Shown here: positions 36,938-46,333 of the stretch, piece after piece
How the letters are laid out: each line of letters opens with the position of its first letter
Numbering within the stretch: the first letter of the stretch is position 1
Made by a program: the position numbers and the translations under genes
NCBI RefSeq assembly: GCF_007859865.1
Contig: NZ_SJPI01000003.1
Location: 682,001 to 746,000 of the forward strand
Length of the DNA stretch: 64,000 nt
Reading direction: 5' to 3'
DNA from: Rubripirellula amarantea
Lineage (GTDB): Bacteria; Planctomycetota; Planctomycetia; Pirellulales; Pirellulaceae
Notes under the pieces: model-generated
Told to the model about the DNA's origin: nothing
The model's database searches: none
Seen by the model: the letters and a program-made list of their open reading frames with translations, nothing else

Positions 36938-39703
36938 ATGAATATGACCACATCCACATCAGACGATCTACGCCGGGAAATCGGATACCTAGGAACCGTC
37001 CTCGGTGACACCATCGAAGAATTTGCCGGAAAAGAATCCTTGGATATCGTCGAAAAATTGCGACGGGCTGCCTGGGATCGTCGGGTTGGCCGAGCAAACG
37101 CGGACGAGCAAATGAAAACGCTTGTCGCAGAACTTGATCCCGAGCAAATGCGGGTGGTGATTCGTGCATTCACAATCTTCTTAGATTTGCTCAACTTGGT
37201 CGAGGATCGCCGGCGAGTACAGGTTCTCAACGATCGCGCCACCGAGGCGTACCCCAATCCGCGACGCGAGTCGATTCGGGCAGCGATTGCTGAATTGAAG
37301 GCCTCAGGGAAGTCAGCCGACGAAGTTCAAACGTTGATCAGCCACTTGCTCGTGGACCTCGTGTTCACCGCCCACCCCACCGATGCCAAGCGGCGTTCGG
37401 TCCGCAATAAATTGCGAACCATCCGGCACTTGATGCAAGACTACAACTCAGACCAAACACCACGCGACCACGAGCGAACCGAACATGCGATCCGCGCCGA
37501 GATCGCGAAACTTTGGCAAACGGATTTCATCCGACCATGGCGACCGACGGTGATGCAGGAGGTCGCGCGAGGATTGTCGATCAAGCCAGTATTGTGGAAC
37601 GAGGTGCCTCGCATTACAGCCGAGTTGGATTCGGCCCTTGCGGCGAACTACGGCGACGAAGTGGTTCGCAAACGTCCGTTTGTAGTATTCGGATCTTGGA
37701 TCGGAGGGGATCGCGATGGCCACCCCGGCGTGACAGCGGACGTCACCGAAGAAACTTTTTCTTGGCTGCGTCGCGAAGCAATTAAGTTTCATCTTGCCAC
37801 GTGTGATCGTTTGTTCGACTCGCTTAGCCTCTCGGATCGCCAAGTTCCCGTCGACCCGCGAATCACCGATGCGATTCAGCGCATGACGTCAAGCTTTCCT
37901 GAGCTGAGCAGTCGACTTGAGCAATTGCCACCTGGCGAATGGTGCCGACGCTGGCTTTCCATTATTCGTTGGCGTTTGGAGCAATCGGAAGCCCAATCAG
38001 AAGCTCAAGCGGAACATCAGGATGGCCAAAGCAGCGATGGTGCAGCGTATGACTCAGCGTGCCAACTTGCTGGCGACGTGGCTCTGATCGAGACCGTTTT
38101 GCGTGACCTTCCCGGAAGCCGCTACGTCACGTCCGATGTGAAAGCGTGGCAAAGCCAGATTGATACGTTCGGTTTGCACTTGGCTAAGCTCGATGTTCGA
38201 CAAAACGCGGCGGTGTACACCGAAGTCGTCAACGAACTACTCAAACGTGGTGGATGGAGCGACGCCCCGGAAAGCTTGGATGAATCAGGACGTTGCGAAG
38301 CATTGACAAGCTCGCTCGGCGAAAAGGTCCCGAACCTCGACGGTGCATCGGCAATGACGCTTGAAACAATTGCGTTGTTTCGAACGCTGCACAAGATCGC
38401 TCGCACGTATTCTATGGCCGCGATTGGTACTCATGTGATTAGCATGACCAGCACCCCCAGTGACGCCTTGACGGTCTTGTGGTTGTGGCAATTGACGACG
38501 GAAGAATCCGACCCAGATCAAGCCGAAAGTTGCTTGCCGATCGTGCCACTGCTTGAAACGATTGGTGACTTACAAGCCGGGCCCTCGATCTTGTCGGGAA
38601 TGCTCTCGATTCCTGCCTACCGTGAACTGTTGCGTCGCCAGGGTGATCGTCAAATGATCATGCTAGGTTATTCCGATAGCACCAAGGACGGTGGCTACTT
38701 GTCGGCTTGCTGGTCACTACACCAGGCGCAACAGGCGCTGGTCGAGATTGCAAGCGAGCACCAAATCGAACTTACATTCTTTCACGGTCGCGGAGGGTCA
38801 CTTGGCCGTGGCGGTGGCCCGGCGGCCCGAAGTATTTTGTCTCTGCCAAGCGGCACGTTCCACGGAAACCTGCGATTAACAGAACAGGGCGAAGTATTAG
38901 CAGATCGCTACGACGATCCTGCCATCGCGCACCGGCACCTCGAGCAGGTGGTTTGGTCGTCATTGCTGGCTGGCGGAGCGACCAAGTCGCTGGATTCCGA
39001 ACAGTGGTACGAAACGATGAGCGAACTGGCTGATCGCTCCTTCGCGAAGTATCGCGAGTTGCTTGAACAACCCGGTTTCGTGAAGTTCTTTCGCCAGGTC
39101 ACACCGATTTCAGAGATCGAGCAACTGCCAATCGGTTCCCGTCCCTCACGTCGCAAACCCGATGGCGGCCTAGCGGACTTGCGAGCGATTCCATGGGTAT
39201 TTTCATGGACGCAATCGCGTTGTTTGATTCCTGCGTGGTATGGCATCGGAACCGCTATGGCTCCTTTGCTTGATGACAACCAACGCCGAAGTGATTTGCA
39301 AGCGATGTACAAGGAATGGCCGTTCTTCCGCGCATTGATCGATAATGCAGAACTCGCTTTGGCCAAATCAGACCTGAAGATCGCTGGTGAATACGCCAGT
39401 TTGGCGGAAGGCCAAGACGCGCTGCAAACCATTGCGGCAATGGTGGCTGATGAATACCGTTCATCCTGCCGTTCGATTTTGGCCGTGCTGAACCAGCAGG
39501 AATTGCTCGACGGGACCCCCTGGTTAAAGGAGTCGATTCGTGTACGCAATCGCTTTATTGATCCACTGAATATGATTCAGGTGGAACTTTTGCGGCGAGG
39601 CCAGTCCGCTGACCCGTCCAACGAAGCGGACTCGGCGGAACTGCGTCAGTTGACTCGACTTTCCATCAATGGGATCGCTGCAGGAATGCGGACTAGCGGC
39701 TAG
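36938..39703 (+). CDS. ppc: Phosphoenolpyruvate carboxylase
   Basis: This 921-residue enzyme converts phosphoenolpyruvate and bicarbonate to oxaloacetate, refilling the TCA cycle. Family signatures are all present: VFTAHPTDAKRRSV with the catalytic His, FGSWIGGDRDGHPGVT, MLGYSDSTKDGG, FFHGRGGSLGRGGGP and RAIPWVFSWTQSR. Length is normal. The usual C-terminal NTG is replaced by RTSG, and a Gln/Glu/Ala-rich insertion (EAQSEAQAEHQDGQ) near residue 355 looks like a lineage-specific loop. It is a single-gene unit, with 643 bases of non-coding sequence upstream. I used the ATG at 36938; another ATG is two codons downstream. Confidence 0.97.
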   Translation: MNMTTSTSDDLRREIGYLGTVLGDTIEEFAGKESLDIVEKLRRAAWDRRVGRANADEQMKTLVAELDPEQMRVVIRAFTIFLDLLNLVEDRRRVQVLNDRATEAYPNPRRESIRAAIAELKASGKSADEVQTLISHLLVDLVFTAHPTDAKRRSVRNKLRTIRHLMQDYNSDQTPRDHERTEHAIRAEIAKLWQTDFIRPWRPTVMQEVARGLSIKPVLWNEVPRITAELDSALAANYGDEVVRKRPFVVFGSWIGGDRDGHPGVTADVTEETFSWLRREAIKFHLATCDRLFDSLSLSDRQVPVDPRITDAIQRMTSSFPELSSRLEQLPPGEWCRRWLSIIRWRLEQSEAQSEAQAEHQDGQSSDGAAYDSACQLAGDVALIETVLRDLPGSRYVTSDVKAWQSQIDTFGLHLAKLDVRQNAAVYTEVVNELLKRGGWSDAPESLDESGRCEALTSSLGEKVPNLDGASAMTLETIALFRTLHKIARTYSMAAIGTHVISMTSTPSDALTVLWLWQLTTEESDPDQAESCLPIVPLLETIGDLQAGPSILSGMLSIPAYRELLRRQGDRQMIMLGYSDSTKDGGYLSACWSLHQAQQALVEIASEHQIELTFFHGRGGSLGRGGGPAARSILSLPSGTFHGNLRLTEQGEVLADRYDDPAIAHRHLEQVVWSSLLAGGATKSLDSEQWYETMSELADRSFAKYRELLEQPGFVKFFRQVTPISEIEQLPIGSRPSRRKPDGGLADLRAIPWVFSWTQSRCLIPAWYGIGTAMAPLLDDNQRRSDLQAMYKEWPFFRALIDNAELALAKSDLKIAGEYASLAEGQDALQTIAAMVADEYRSSCRSILAVLNQQELLDGTPWLKESIRVRNRFIDPLNMIQVELLRRGQSADPSNEADSAELRQLTRLSINGIAAGMRTSG

Positions 39704-40072
39704 CGCGTGGGTCGAAGGATCCGCGAGAAATGGCGTGCGGGACTTGTCAAGTTACCTACACTAGGCAAAGCTTCCCAAATGTAGCAAATGGATCGGCGGT
39801 AGCACTTTTGACCGAATGTCCGTCGAGGACTCGATTGAGGGAATGCAACTCGCAGAACGCAATATTTTTCGCTATCCAATCGAATGCTTTCTGACGATTA
39901 CGGGGGCTGCGCCAAAGTTGATTTCGGATCTGATCGTAGGACGATGCAAATCGGTGATGATGAGTATGGTCCGGTCCGAAAACACATCTGCGGGCGGAAG
40001 AGCAATCTACGCAAAGTATGATTCCCATCTTGGCCGACTTTCTTGGCAACGCTCACGACAGACACCACTGAG
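39704..40072. other. Intergenic region before the secretion operon
   Basis: These 369 bases should hold the promoter of the ABC/HlyD/TolC operon. Small open frames exist on both strands (39816-40076 plus, 39756-40049 minus), but neither has a recognisable product or start context. I see no repeat array. Confidence 0.45.
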
Positions 40073-42196
40073 ATGAGCATGCATGAATCTGATTCCATCA
40101 CCGCTTTACCCCGACCAGACGGGGAAACCATCTATCGGTTGCTATCGCAACTCGGAATGACACTTGAAATTCCGGTGCAACGCTCAAAGTTTGTCACCAG
40201 CGAAGATTCCGAAAGCGAACAATCACTTGACCCTTTGCACAGCTTCCTAGCAAACGCGGAACAATTCGGAATCTTCGCCAAGGAAGTTCGCTTTGAAAGT
40301 GTGGAGGAAGCGATCGAGTTTGTCGCCGAAGGCTACCCGGTGGTTGTAGCATTCGCCGACTTGTCCTTCGCCGTGGTCGAACGACTCACGGGACGCAAAC
40401 TCGAAACCGTTCTGATCAATGAACATGTATCGACGGAGCGAATCAGCCGAGGCAAACTGCAACGCTGGCTTGTGGTCGATCAGGGAACCCGAATCTTTGT
40501 CGTTAAGAAAGAACTTGAATGCGAGGCCCTTTCATCGACATCGGGGCACCAGCATGATGAATCCCATCACGTCCACGCGTCACCGCTGAAGCGATTCATT
40601 GGGCTGCTCTACCTTGAACGCAGAGACATCCTGACGGTCGCTCTTTTCGGATTCGTTTCGGGTCTGCTAACGCTCGCGACTCCGCTTGCGGTCGAATCGT
40701 TGGTGAACGTCGTAAGTTGGGGAACGTATCTGCAACCATTGATCGTGCTGGGCGCTATTCTTTTGGCTTGCCTTGGAATCGCAGGACTGCTTCGTATCCT
40801 GCAGACCGTTGCCGTGGAATTAATCCAACGTCGCCAATTCGTCCGGATTGTCAGTGATCTGGCGCATCGCTTCCCCCGAGCGCATCAACCTGCACTGATT
40901 GACGAATACCCGCGAGAGTTAGCGAATCGTGTCTTCGATATCATGACGATTCAAAAGGCGACGTCGATGCTATTGCTAGACGGTTTGAGCATTGCCTTGA
41001 CGACGTTATTGGGCTTGTTGCTGTTAGGGTTTTACCACCCCTACCTGCTGGGATTCGATATCGTACTGATCATTACGATGATCGGAATGACGTGGATTCT
41101 TGGTCGCAGTGGTATTCGAACCGCAATTGATGAATCGCGAACAAAGTACCGCGTTGCCCACTGGTTGCAGGACGTGATCGCGTCGCCGAGTGCGTTTAAG
41201 ACAGGTGGCGGTGAATCGCTTGCGATCGAGAGAGCCAACCAATTGACGGCCGAGTACATCTACGCGCGGCGTCGTCAATTTCGCGTGGTTATTCGACAAA
41301 CATCGTTTGCGATTGGACTGCAAGTCATTGCGTCCACAGCAGTGCTTGCGATGGGAGGATGGTTGGTCATCGATGGACAACTGACACTTGGGCAACTCGT
41401 CGCCAGTGAGCTTGTCGTTACCGCCGTCGTCGGTGCATTTGCAAAGGCAGGAAAGTCGCTCGAGAAGTTTTATGACTTGATGGCGGGTATCGATAAAGTG
41501 GGTCATCTTGTCGACATCCCGACCGATCCCCGCACAGAAATCGGTAGCTTGAACTCGGGGCCGATAGCAGTGCGATGGAATGATCTGGTGTTCGAGCGAG
41601 CATCTTCGTCCTCACGGATCCGAAGCACGGTGATCGAAGCGGGATCGAAAGTAGCACTTGTCGGTGATGACGTGGATGGACGCAGCGATTTGGCTCGTTC
41701 GATCGCTGGACTATGCAAGCCCACAAGTGGCTTGATTCAGATTGACCAGTTCGATTGCAGCGAGGCTTCTGCGGCCCGCGACAATCGTTTAGTCGGCTAT
41801 GCCGGCGACCTTGAGATTTTCAACGGAAGTCTGCTAGACAACATTGGATTGGGACGTCCCGACATCAACCAAAATCACGTTCGGGAAGTCCTGAACCAAG
41901 TTTGTTTGACCGAAGAAATCCTGAAGTTGCCCAACGGTTTGCAAACGCATTTACAAACAGGTGGATTCCCGCTCTCGACGAGCCAACAAATCAAACTGCT
42001 GATCGCGCGAGCAATCGTCGTTCGACCCAAAGTTGTTGTCATTGACGGACTCCTTGACCGACTCTCGACCGACGTGCAGAGCAGAATTCTTGATGCGCTG
42101 ATCGATAAAAACAAGCCTTGGACGTTGATCGTGGGAACGAACGTTCAAGCGATTGCCGATCGTTGCGAGACCCAAATCTTCGTACGCCAAACGTAG
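40073..42196 (+). CDS. ABC transporter-type protein with degenerate ATPase domain
   Basis: This 707-residue protein has the plan of a type I secretion ABC exporter: an N-terminal soluble domain (about 1-165, no peptidase Cys motif seen), a His-rich linker (HQHDESHHVH), a six-helix membrane domain (about 185-470) and an ATP-binding domain (about 495-707). The ATPase motifs are eroded. Walker A reads GDDVDGRSD (about 531-539) without the Lys, the Q-loop Gln is missing (VGYAGDLEIF), the signature is LSTSQ (634-638), Walker B ends in IDG with no catalytic Glu, and the H-loop His is absent (LIVGTNVQ). The frame is intact. It lies 50 bases before the HlyD gene. Start ATG 40073 or 40079. Confidence 0.87.
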   Translation: MSMHESDSITALPRPDGETIYRLLSQLGMTLEIPVQRSKFVTSEDSESEQSLDPLHSFLANAEQFGIFAKEVRFESVEEAIEFVAEGYPVVVAFADLSFAVVERLTGRKLETVLINEHVSTERISRGKLQRWLVVDQGTRIFVVKKELECEALSSTSGHQHDESHHVHASPLKRFIGLLYLERRDILTVALFGFVSGLLTLATPLAVESLVNVVSWGTYLQPLIVLGAILLACLGIAGLLRILQTVAVELIQRRQFVRIVSDLAHRFPRAHQPALIDEYPRELANRVFDIMTIQKATSMLLLDGLSIALTTLLGLLLLGFYHPYLLGFDIVLIITMIGMTWILGRSGIRTAIDESRTKYRVAHWLQDVIASPSAFKTGGGESLAIERANQLTAEYIYARRRQFRVVIRQTSFAIGLQVIASTAVLAMGGWLVIDGQLTLGQLVASELVVTAVVGAFAKAGKSLEKFYDLMAGIDKVGHLVDIPTDPRTEIGSLNSGPIAVRWNDLVFERASSSSRIRSTVIEAGSKVALVGDDVDGRSDLARSIAGLCKPTSGLIQIDQFDCSEASAARDNRLVGYAGDLEIFNGSLLDNIGLGRPDINQNHVREVLNQVCLTEEILKLPNGLQTHLQTGGFPLSTSQQIKLLIARAIVVRPKVVVIDGLLDRLSTDVQSRILDALIDKNKPWTLIVGTNVQAIADRCETQIFVRQT

Positions 42197-42203
42197 TTGA
42201 ACC

Positions 42204-42246
42204 ATTCGAGCCCTGCTCAATCCTATTCGAGTCCTGCTCAAGTCCT
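42204..42246 (+). repeat. 21-22-bp tandem duplication abutting a start codon
   Basis: Two copies (42204-42224 and 42225-42246, both beginning attcgag and ending tcct) fill the gap between the ABC and HlyD genes; the second ends directly against the HlyD ATG at 42247. Confidence 0.85.
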
Positions 42247-43596
42247 ATGATCGAAATCAAGAAAACATCCGACGACTTCCCAGCCATGCAAATGGTTCGC
42301 ACCGGTCGCATGATGCGCGCCGTGGGTCGTCTAACTTTTCTATTGTTAGCAAGCCTTATCGTGGCAATGATCTTCGTTCCGTGGCGACAAACCGCTCGCG
42401 GCGAAGGAACGGTAGTGGCAATCGATCCTCAACAACGACCGCAACCCGTGCGAAGTCCGTCCAAAGGCGTTGTCAGCTATGTCAAACCTGGTTTGCGTGA
42501 GGGCTCCTTCGTCGAGAAGGACGAGTTGCTGTTGCGGCTGACTCCGTTTTCCGCTGATGGAGTGTCTCAGTTGGAAACACAAATCATTGCGATGGAATCG
42601 AAAGAAGCTTCGGCACTTTCGAGTCTCGAGGTCGCCAAGCAAGCAGCGGCATTGCAGGTCAGCAGCGGCAACAGCCTGAACGAATCCTTGAAACAGGATT
42701 ACGAGGCTGCCAAGCAAAAGTGGGAACAAGCTAAGAACGAAGTCACCGCCCTGCAAGCGGAACTTGAGGACAAGGACAATCAGCTTCGAATCGCTGAAGA
42801 AGTGGCATCGCAAGGTTTAGTTTCACGAGAAGAATTGTTTTCCAAGCGAAAAGCTGCTCAGTCAGCTCGAGCCAAGGTGCTAAAGTCCGAAAACTACGTC
42901 CAAGAACTCTACGCCTCGCTTCTATCGAAAGAGGAAGAGATCGAATCGAAACGGCAAGAAATCGACATCAAGAATCGCACCGCAAGTCAGAAGATTTTGG
43001 AATCGATGCAGAAAATCAATACGATCGAGAAAGAGATCCTCGACCTTCGGAACAAGCGCGGCGAACTCGATCGTTTGGAAATCAGAGCCCCACGAACGGG
43101 CCAGATCCAAGAGTGGTTTGGTGTTGAGGGTAGCGACACGATCAAAGAAGGCGATCAACTTTTTGTGATCGTTCCTGATGCCGATGAGTTGGCAGTCGAA
43201 ATGAGAGTCAGCGGAAACGACATGCCTTTGATTCAAGAAGGCGACCGAGTCCGGCTGCAGTTTGAGGGTTGGCCGGCTGTCCAGTTCGCTGGATGGCCAT
43301 CGGTCGCGGTCGGTACGTTCGGCGGAAAAGTCAACCGAGTCTTCCCAACTGATGATGGCAAAGGAAATTTCCGCGTGGTTGTCACCCCTGATAATCACTT
43401 TGAACGCGAGGACGGCTGGCCGGATGACCGATATCTTCGTCAGGGAGTACGCGCCAACGGATGGGTGCTGCTCAAGCGTGTTCCATTGGGTTACGAAGTA
43501 TGGCGTCAGTTGAACGGTTTTCCGCCAACCGTTGCCACCGACGAACCGGGCAACTCGAAGGAAAAAGCAAACAAGGTCAAGCTGCCAAAGCTTTAG
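42247..43596 (+). CDS. HlyD-family membrane fusion (periplasmic adaptor) protein
   Basis: This 449-residue adaptor links an inner-membrane exporter to an outer-membrane channel. It has one membrane helix (about 28-46), a split lipoyl/biotinyl-like domain (GEGTVVAIDPQQRPQPVRSP, then LEIRAPRTGQIQEW), a long coiled coil (about 110-275) and a C-terminal beta-barrel region (VRLQFEGWPAVQFAGWPSVAVGTFGGKV, spread over about 335-365). The GWP motif occurs twice in this last region. I chose the ATG at 42247 because upstream in-frame codons run through the neighbouring gene and a tandem duplication. The TolC gene overlaps its 3' end by about 97 bases. Confidence 0.92.
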   Translation: MIEIKKTSDDFPAMQMVRTGRMMRAVGRLTFLLLASLIVAMIFVPWRQTARGEGTVVAIDPQQRPQPVRSPSKGVVSYVKPGLREGSFVEKDELLLRLTPFSADGVSQLETQIIAMESKEASALSSLEVAKQAAALQVSSGNSLNESLKQDYEAAKQKWEQAKNEVTALQAELEDKDNQLRIAEEVASQGLVSREELFSKRKAAQSARAKVLKSENYVQELYASLLSKEEEIESKRQEIDIKNRTASQKILESMQKINTIEKEILDLRNKRGELDRLEIRAPRTGQIQEWFGVEGSDTIKEGDQLFVIVPDADELAVEMRVSGNDMPLIQEGDRVRLQFEGWPAVQFAGWPSVAVGTFGGKVNRVFPTDDGKGNFRVVVTPDNHFEREDGWPDDRYLRQGVRANGWVLLKRVPLGYEVWRQLNGFPPTVATDEPGNSKEKANKVKLPKL

Positions 43597-45458
43597 GCAA
43601 ACCCTTCATTTTTGCTTCTTTAGTTTTCGCCTATTCATGCCTTGGATGCGGTGGTTTGGCGAGTGCGCAATCCGGAACCACACCGCAAGCACGAACGTTT
43701 GCCCAGTTCTTGATGACCGTCGAGGATGACTTCGACTCGTCAATCCAAACAGCTCAAGACGAAAACGTTCAACCTGTTGAAGTTGAAGTCGGAAATGACC
43801 GGCCCAATAACCTTGTCGCGGATCAAGAGACATCCGATTTCGAAGAATTGCCAGCCTCTGAGCCAACACCTTCACGGCGCAGTTCCAGTGAGACGACCGG
43901 CAGCTCGCTTTCTCGGGAACCGACCGATGGTTTTTCATCGTCAGGCAATCCAACTGCTACGCCTGAACTGACTGCTAACGAGCCCCCACTGTCTCTCGCA
44001 GACGTGGTCGCGAGTCTGTATCGTTCCTATCCGGAAATCAACCGTGCGAGAATCGAAGGCCAAGTTGCTAGTGGCAATTTAACTTCGGCATACGGATCGT
44101 ACGACACTAAGTTCCAAGCGTTCTCATTGACCGAACCGACGGGTTTCTACAGGAACTCTCGAAACGGATTGGGTGTTGCACGCCAAACTTGGTGGGGTGG
44201 CTACGTTTCAGCCGGCTATCGTATCGGGCGAGGATACTATCAGCCCTGGTACAAGGAACGTCAGACCGACGATGCAGGCGAGTTCAAAGTCGCGTTCAAT
44301 CAAGCGCTCTTGCAAGGTAGGGCCATCGACGCTGAGCGAGTGGCAGTTTTCCAAGCTCGGCTAGCCCAACAGGCCGTCGGTCCGCTGGTGCAACAATCCA
44401 TTCTGGAAATCTCGCGTGAAGCGACCGCCGCCTATTGGGAATGGGTCGCTACGGGCGCATTCTTGGAAGCGCAACGAGAACTCCTTGAGTTGGCGGAACT
44501 GCGCGGGGAGCAGTACGAAGCTGGCGTCAAAGCAGGCAAATTTGCCGAGATTGATTTGATCCTTAACCAACAACTCATCGCAGAACGCCGTACCAAGCAA
44601 CTCGAATCAGAGCAAAAGTTTCAAGCAACCTCATTCAAACTCAGTTTGTATCTACGTGATGACGCTGGCCGCCCACTCGTGCCTTCCGCTCAATGGCTTC
44701 CCAAGCAGTTTCCTCAAATCGTCGCACCTGAGCCGATGGATTTTGAAGCTGAATTCGCTTTAGCGTTGGCCCGACGCCCCGAACCACAAGTCTTGCAATA
44801 CGAGGTGCGACAAGTGGACTTGGAACGACAACTAGCGTGCAACCAGATGCTGCCTCGCCTTGACTTCATCTCGGAAGCATCGCAAGACATGGGCGAACCG
44901 GCCACCAAGGCAGACGACAAAGGTGAGTTTGAACTTGTCATTGGATTTCAAAGCGAGGTCCCGATTCAACGTCGCAAGGCTCGCGGAAAACTACAGTCGA
45001 CCGCTGGCAAGATCCAACAGATCAACGAAAAGATCCGCCTGGTACGCAACAAAATAGGTGCGGAGATTCAAGTTCAAAATAACTCTCTGCAACTGGCCAC
45101 CCAAATCGTACGACAAAGCGAACTTTCACTTCAAGCAGCTTTGGAAACGCTTGATCGGTACCGCTTCGCATTCGAACGTGGAAAGATCGACTTGATCTAT
45201 TTGAACCTGCTTGAAACCAAGGTTAATGAGACCGAGATCAAATTGGTTGAGGCTCAACAGACTTGGTTCACATCACTCGCAGCACTTCAAATAGCACTCG
45301 GCATTGATCCGCTTGAGCAAGCGATGACCGTTTCGTCGTTACCGCCGAGCGACCTTCCTCAAGCTGGATCGGCCGGAGACCGGCCTACTGGCCAGGAACC
45401 TGAACCGCCTGAAAATTCAGACCAACCTGAAGACCAAGATCCCGAAGAAGACGCTTGA
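43500..45458 (+). CDS. TolC-family outer membrane efflux protein
   Basis: This protein of about 652 residues is the outer-membrane channel of the operon. After a long basic N-terminal stretch it has a signal peptide (KPFIFASLVFAYSCLGCGGLASA), an acidic low-complexity linker (about 60-170), then two TolC-type repeats rich in long helices (LADVVASLYRSYPEINRARIEG, LRGEQYEAGVKAGKFAEIDL, LETLDRYRFAFERGKIDLIYL). The tail is Pro/Glu/Asp-rich (PEPPENSDQPEDQDPEEDA). The start is uncertain. The ATG at 43500 lies inside the HlyD gene, and no ATG, GTG or TTG occurs between the HlyD stop and the signal peptide in this frame, so overlap with HlyD seems real. Confidence 0.88.
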   Translation: MASVERFSANRCHRRTGQLEGKSKQGQAAKALGKPFIFASLVFAYSCLGCGGLASAQSGTTPQARTFAQFLMTVEDDFDSSIQTAQDENVQPVEVEVGNDRPNNLVADQETSDFEELPASEPTPSRRSSSETTGSSLSREPTDGFSSSGNPTATPELTANEPPLSLADVVASLYRSYPEINRARIEGQVASGNLTSAYGSYDTKFQAFSLTEPTGFYRNSRNGLGVARQTWWGGYVSAGYRIGRGYYQPWYKERQTDDAGEFKVAFNQALLQGRAIDAERVAVFQARLAQQAVGPLVQQSILEISREATAAYWEWVATGAFLEAQRELLELAELRGEQYEAGVKAGKFAEIDLILNQQLIAERRTKQLESEQKFQATSFKLSLYLRDDAGRPLVPSAQWLPKQFPQIVAPEPMDFEAEFALALARRPEPQVLQYEVRQVDLERQLACNQMLPRLDFISEASQDMGEPATKADDKGEFELVIGFQSEVPIQRRKARGKLQSTAGKIQQINEKIRLVRNKIGAEIQVQNNSLQLATQIVRQSELSLQAALETLDRYRFAFERGKIDLIYLNLLETKVNETEIKLVEAQQTWFTSLAALQIALGIDPLEQAMTVSSLPPSDLPQAGSAGDRPTGQEPEPPENSDQPEDQDPEEDA

Positions 45459-45487
45459 CCCGCGTTCACTTGATACGTGTACGCTGT

Positions 45488-46261
45488 TTAATGACCGCCA
45501 CGAACAAAAACGGGCACCTCGTCAGTTGATCGATCCGCATCGTAGCGATACCCGTCTTCGCTAAACCGCGTTAATTTCTTCAACGTCTTCACTTTGTGTT
45601 TGATCACCCAAGCGGCCATTTCACCTCGCGCCAACTTCGCGAATATGGAAATGACCTTATAGTCACCGTTCTTGTATTCCTTGAATGCTGGCGAGACTAC
45701 GCGGCATTGCAATGTCTTTCGGTCCACGACCTTAAAGTATTCCTGGGAAGCCAAGTTCAACAGTATTTTCGATTGGCTGGCCTCGATCTGTTGCTGCAAT
45801 TGGTTGGCAACCAACGTCCCCCAAAACGCATAGAGATCTTTGCCGCGTGATGTTTTCAGCGACGTTCCCATTTCCAAACGGTAGGGAAGAATTTGATCGA
45901 GCGGCCTCAGGATTCCATACAAGCCAGAAAGGATCCTCAAATGGTCCTGGGCGTAGGCCACTTGAGACTTGGTCCATGCGCTAGCCTTAAGCCCACGATA
46001 AACATCGCCTTGGAACGCAAATAGGGCGGCCTTGCTACCGAGTTTGGGATGCGGGGCCTCCCAATCTTGGTACCGCTGATAATTCAAGTCAGCCAATTTT
46101 GCACTAACGCTCATTAATTGCGCCAGCCTTGGAGGCGTCAATTCCTTCAGCACTTCGACGATCTCGGCAGCATCCTTTATTAGTGCCGGTTTGGTAGCCC
46201 CTGATACGGGTGAGGGTGAATCGAAGTCGAGCGTTTTGGCGGGCGAAAGAATCGAGAGCAT
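45488..46261 (-). CDS. yaaA: YaaA-family peroxide stress protein
   Basis: This 257-residue protein opens with MLSILSPAKTLDF and carries the family blocks FQGDVYRGLKA, ILSGLYGILRPLDQILPYRLEMG and YFKVVDRKTL. In Escherichia coli YaaA lowers intracellular free iron during peroxide stress and binds DNA. It is cytoplasmic and of normal length. It stands alone, convergent with the TolC gene (29 bases apart), and its upstream region (72 bases) separates it from the amidohydrolase on the same strand. The OxyR-type operator that controls yaaA in enterobacteria is not obvious here. Confidence 0.94.
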   Translation of the reverse strand: MLSILSPAKTLDFDSPSPVSGATKPALIKDAAEIVEVLKELTPPRLAQLMSVSAKLADLNYQRYQDWEAPHPKLGSKAALFAFQGDVYRGLKASAWTKSQVAYAQDHLRILSGLYGILRPLDQILPYRLEMGTSLKTSRGKDLYAFWGTLVANQLQQQIEASQSKILLNLASQEYFKVVDRKTLQCRVVSPAFKEYKNGDYKVISIFAKLARGEMAAWVIKHKVKTLKKLTRFSEDGYRYDADRSTDEVPVFVRGGH

Positions 46262-46333
46262 GTCAATGAAGCAACATCACACTAGGAAGTAAAACGGTTT
46301 GCGGAATCATAGCAGCCCGTCACCCCTTCGCGA

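Noticed and set aside
39756-40076. Overlapping small frames on both strands before the ABC gene
   Set aside because: Neither shows a domain or a clear start context, and the plus frame overlaps the next gene start.
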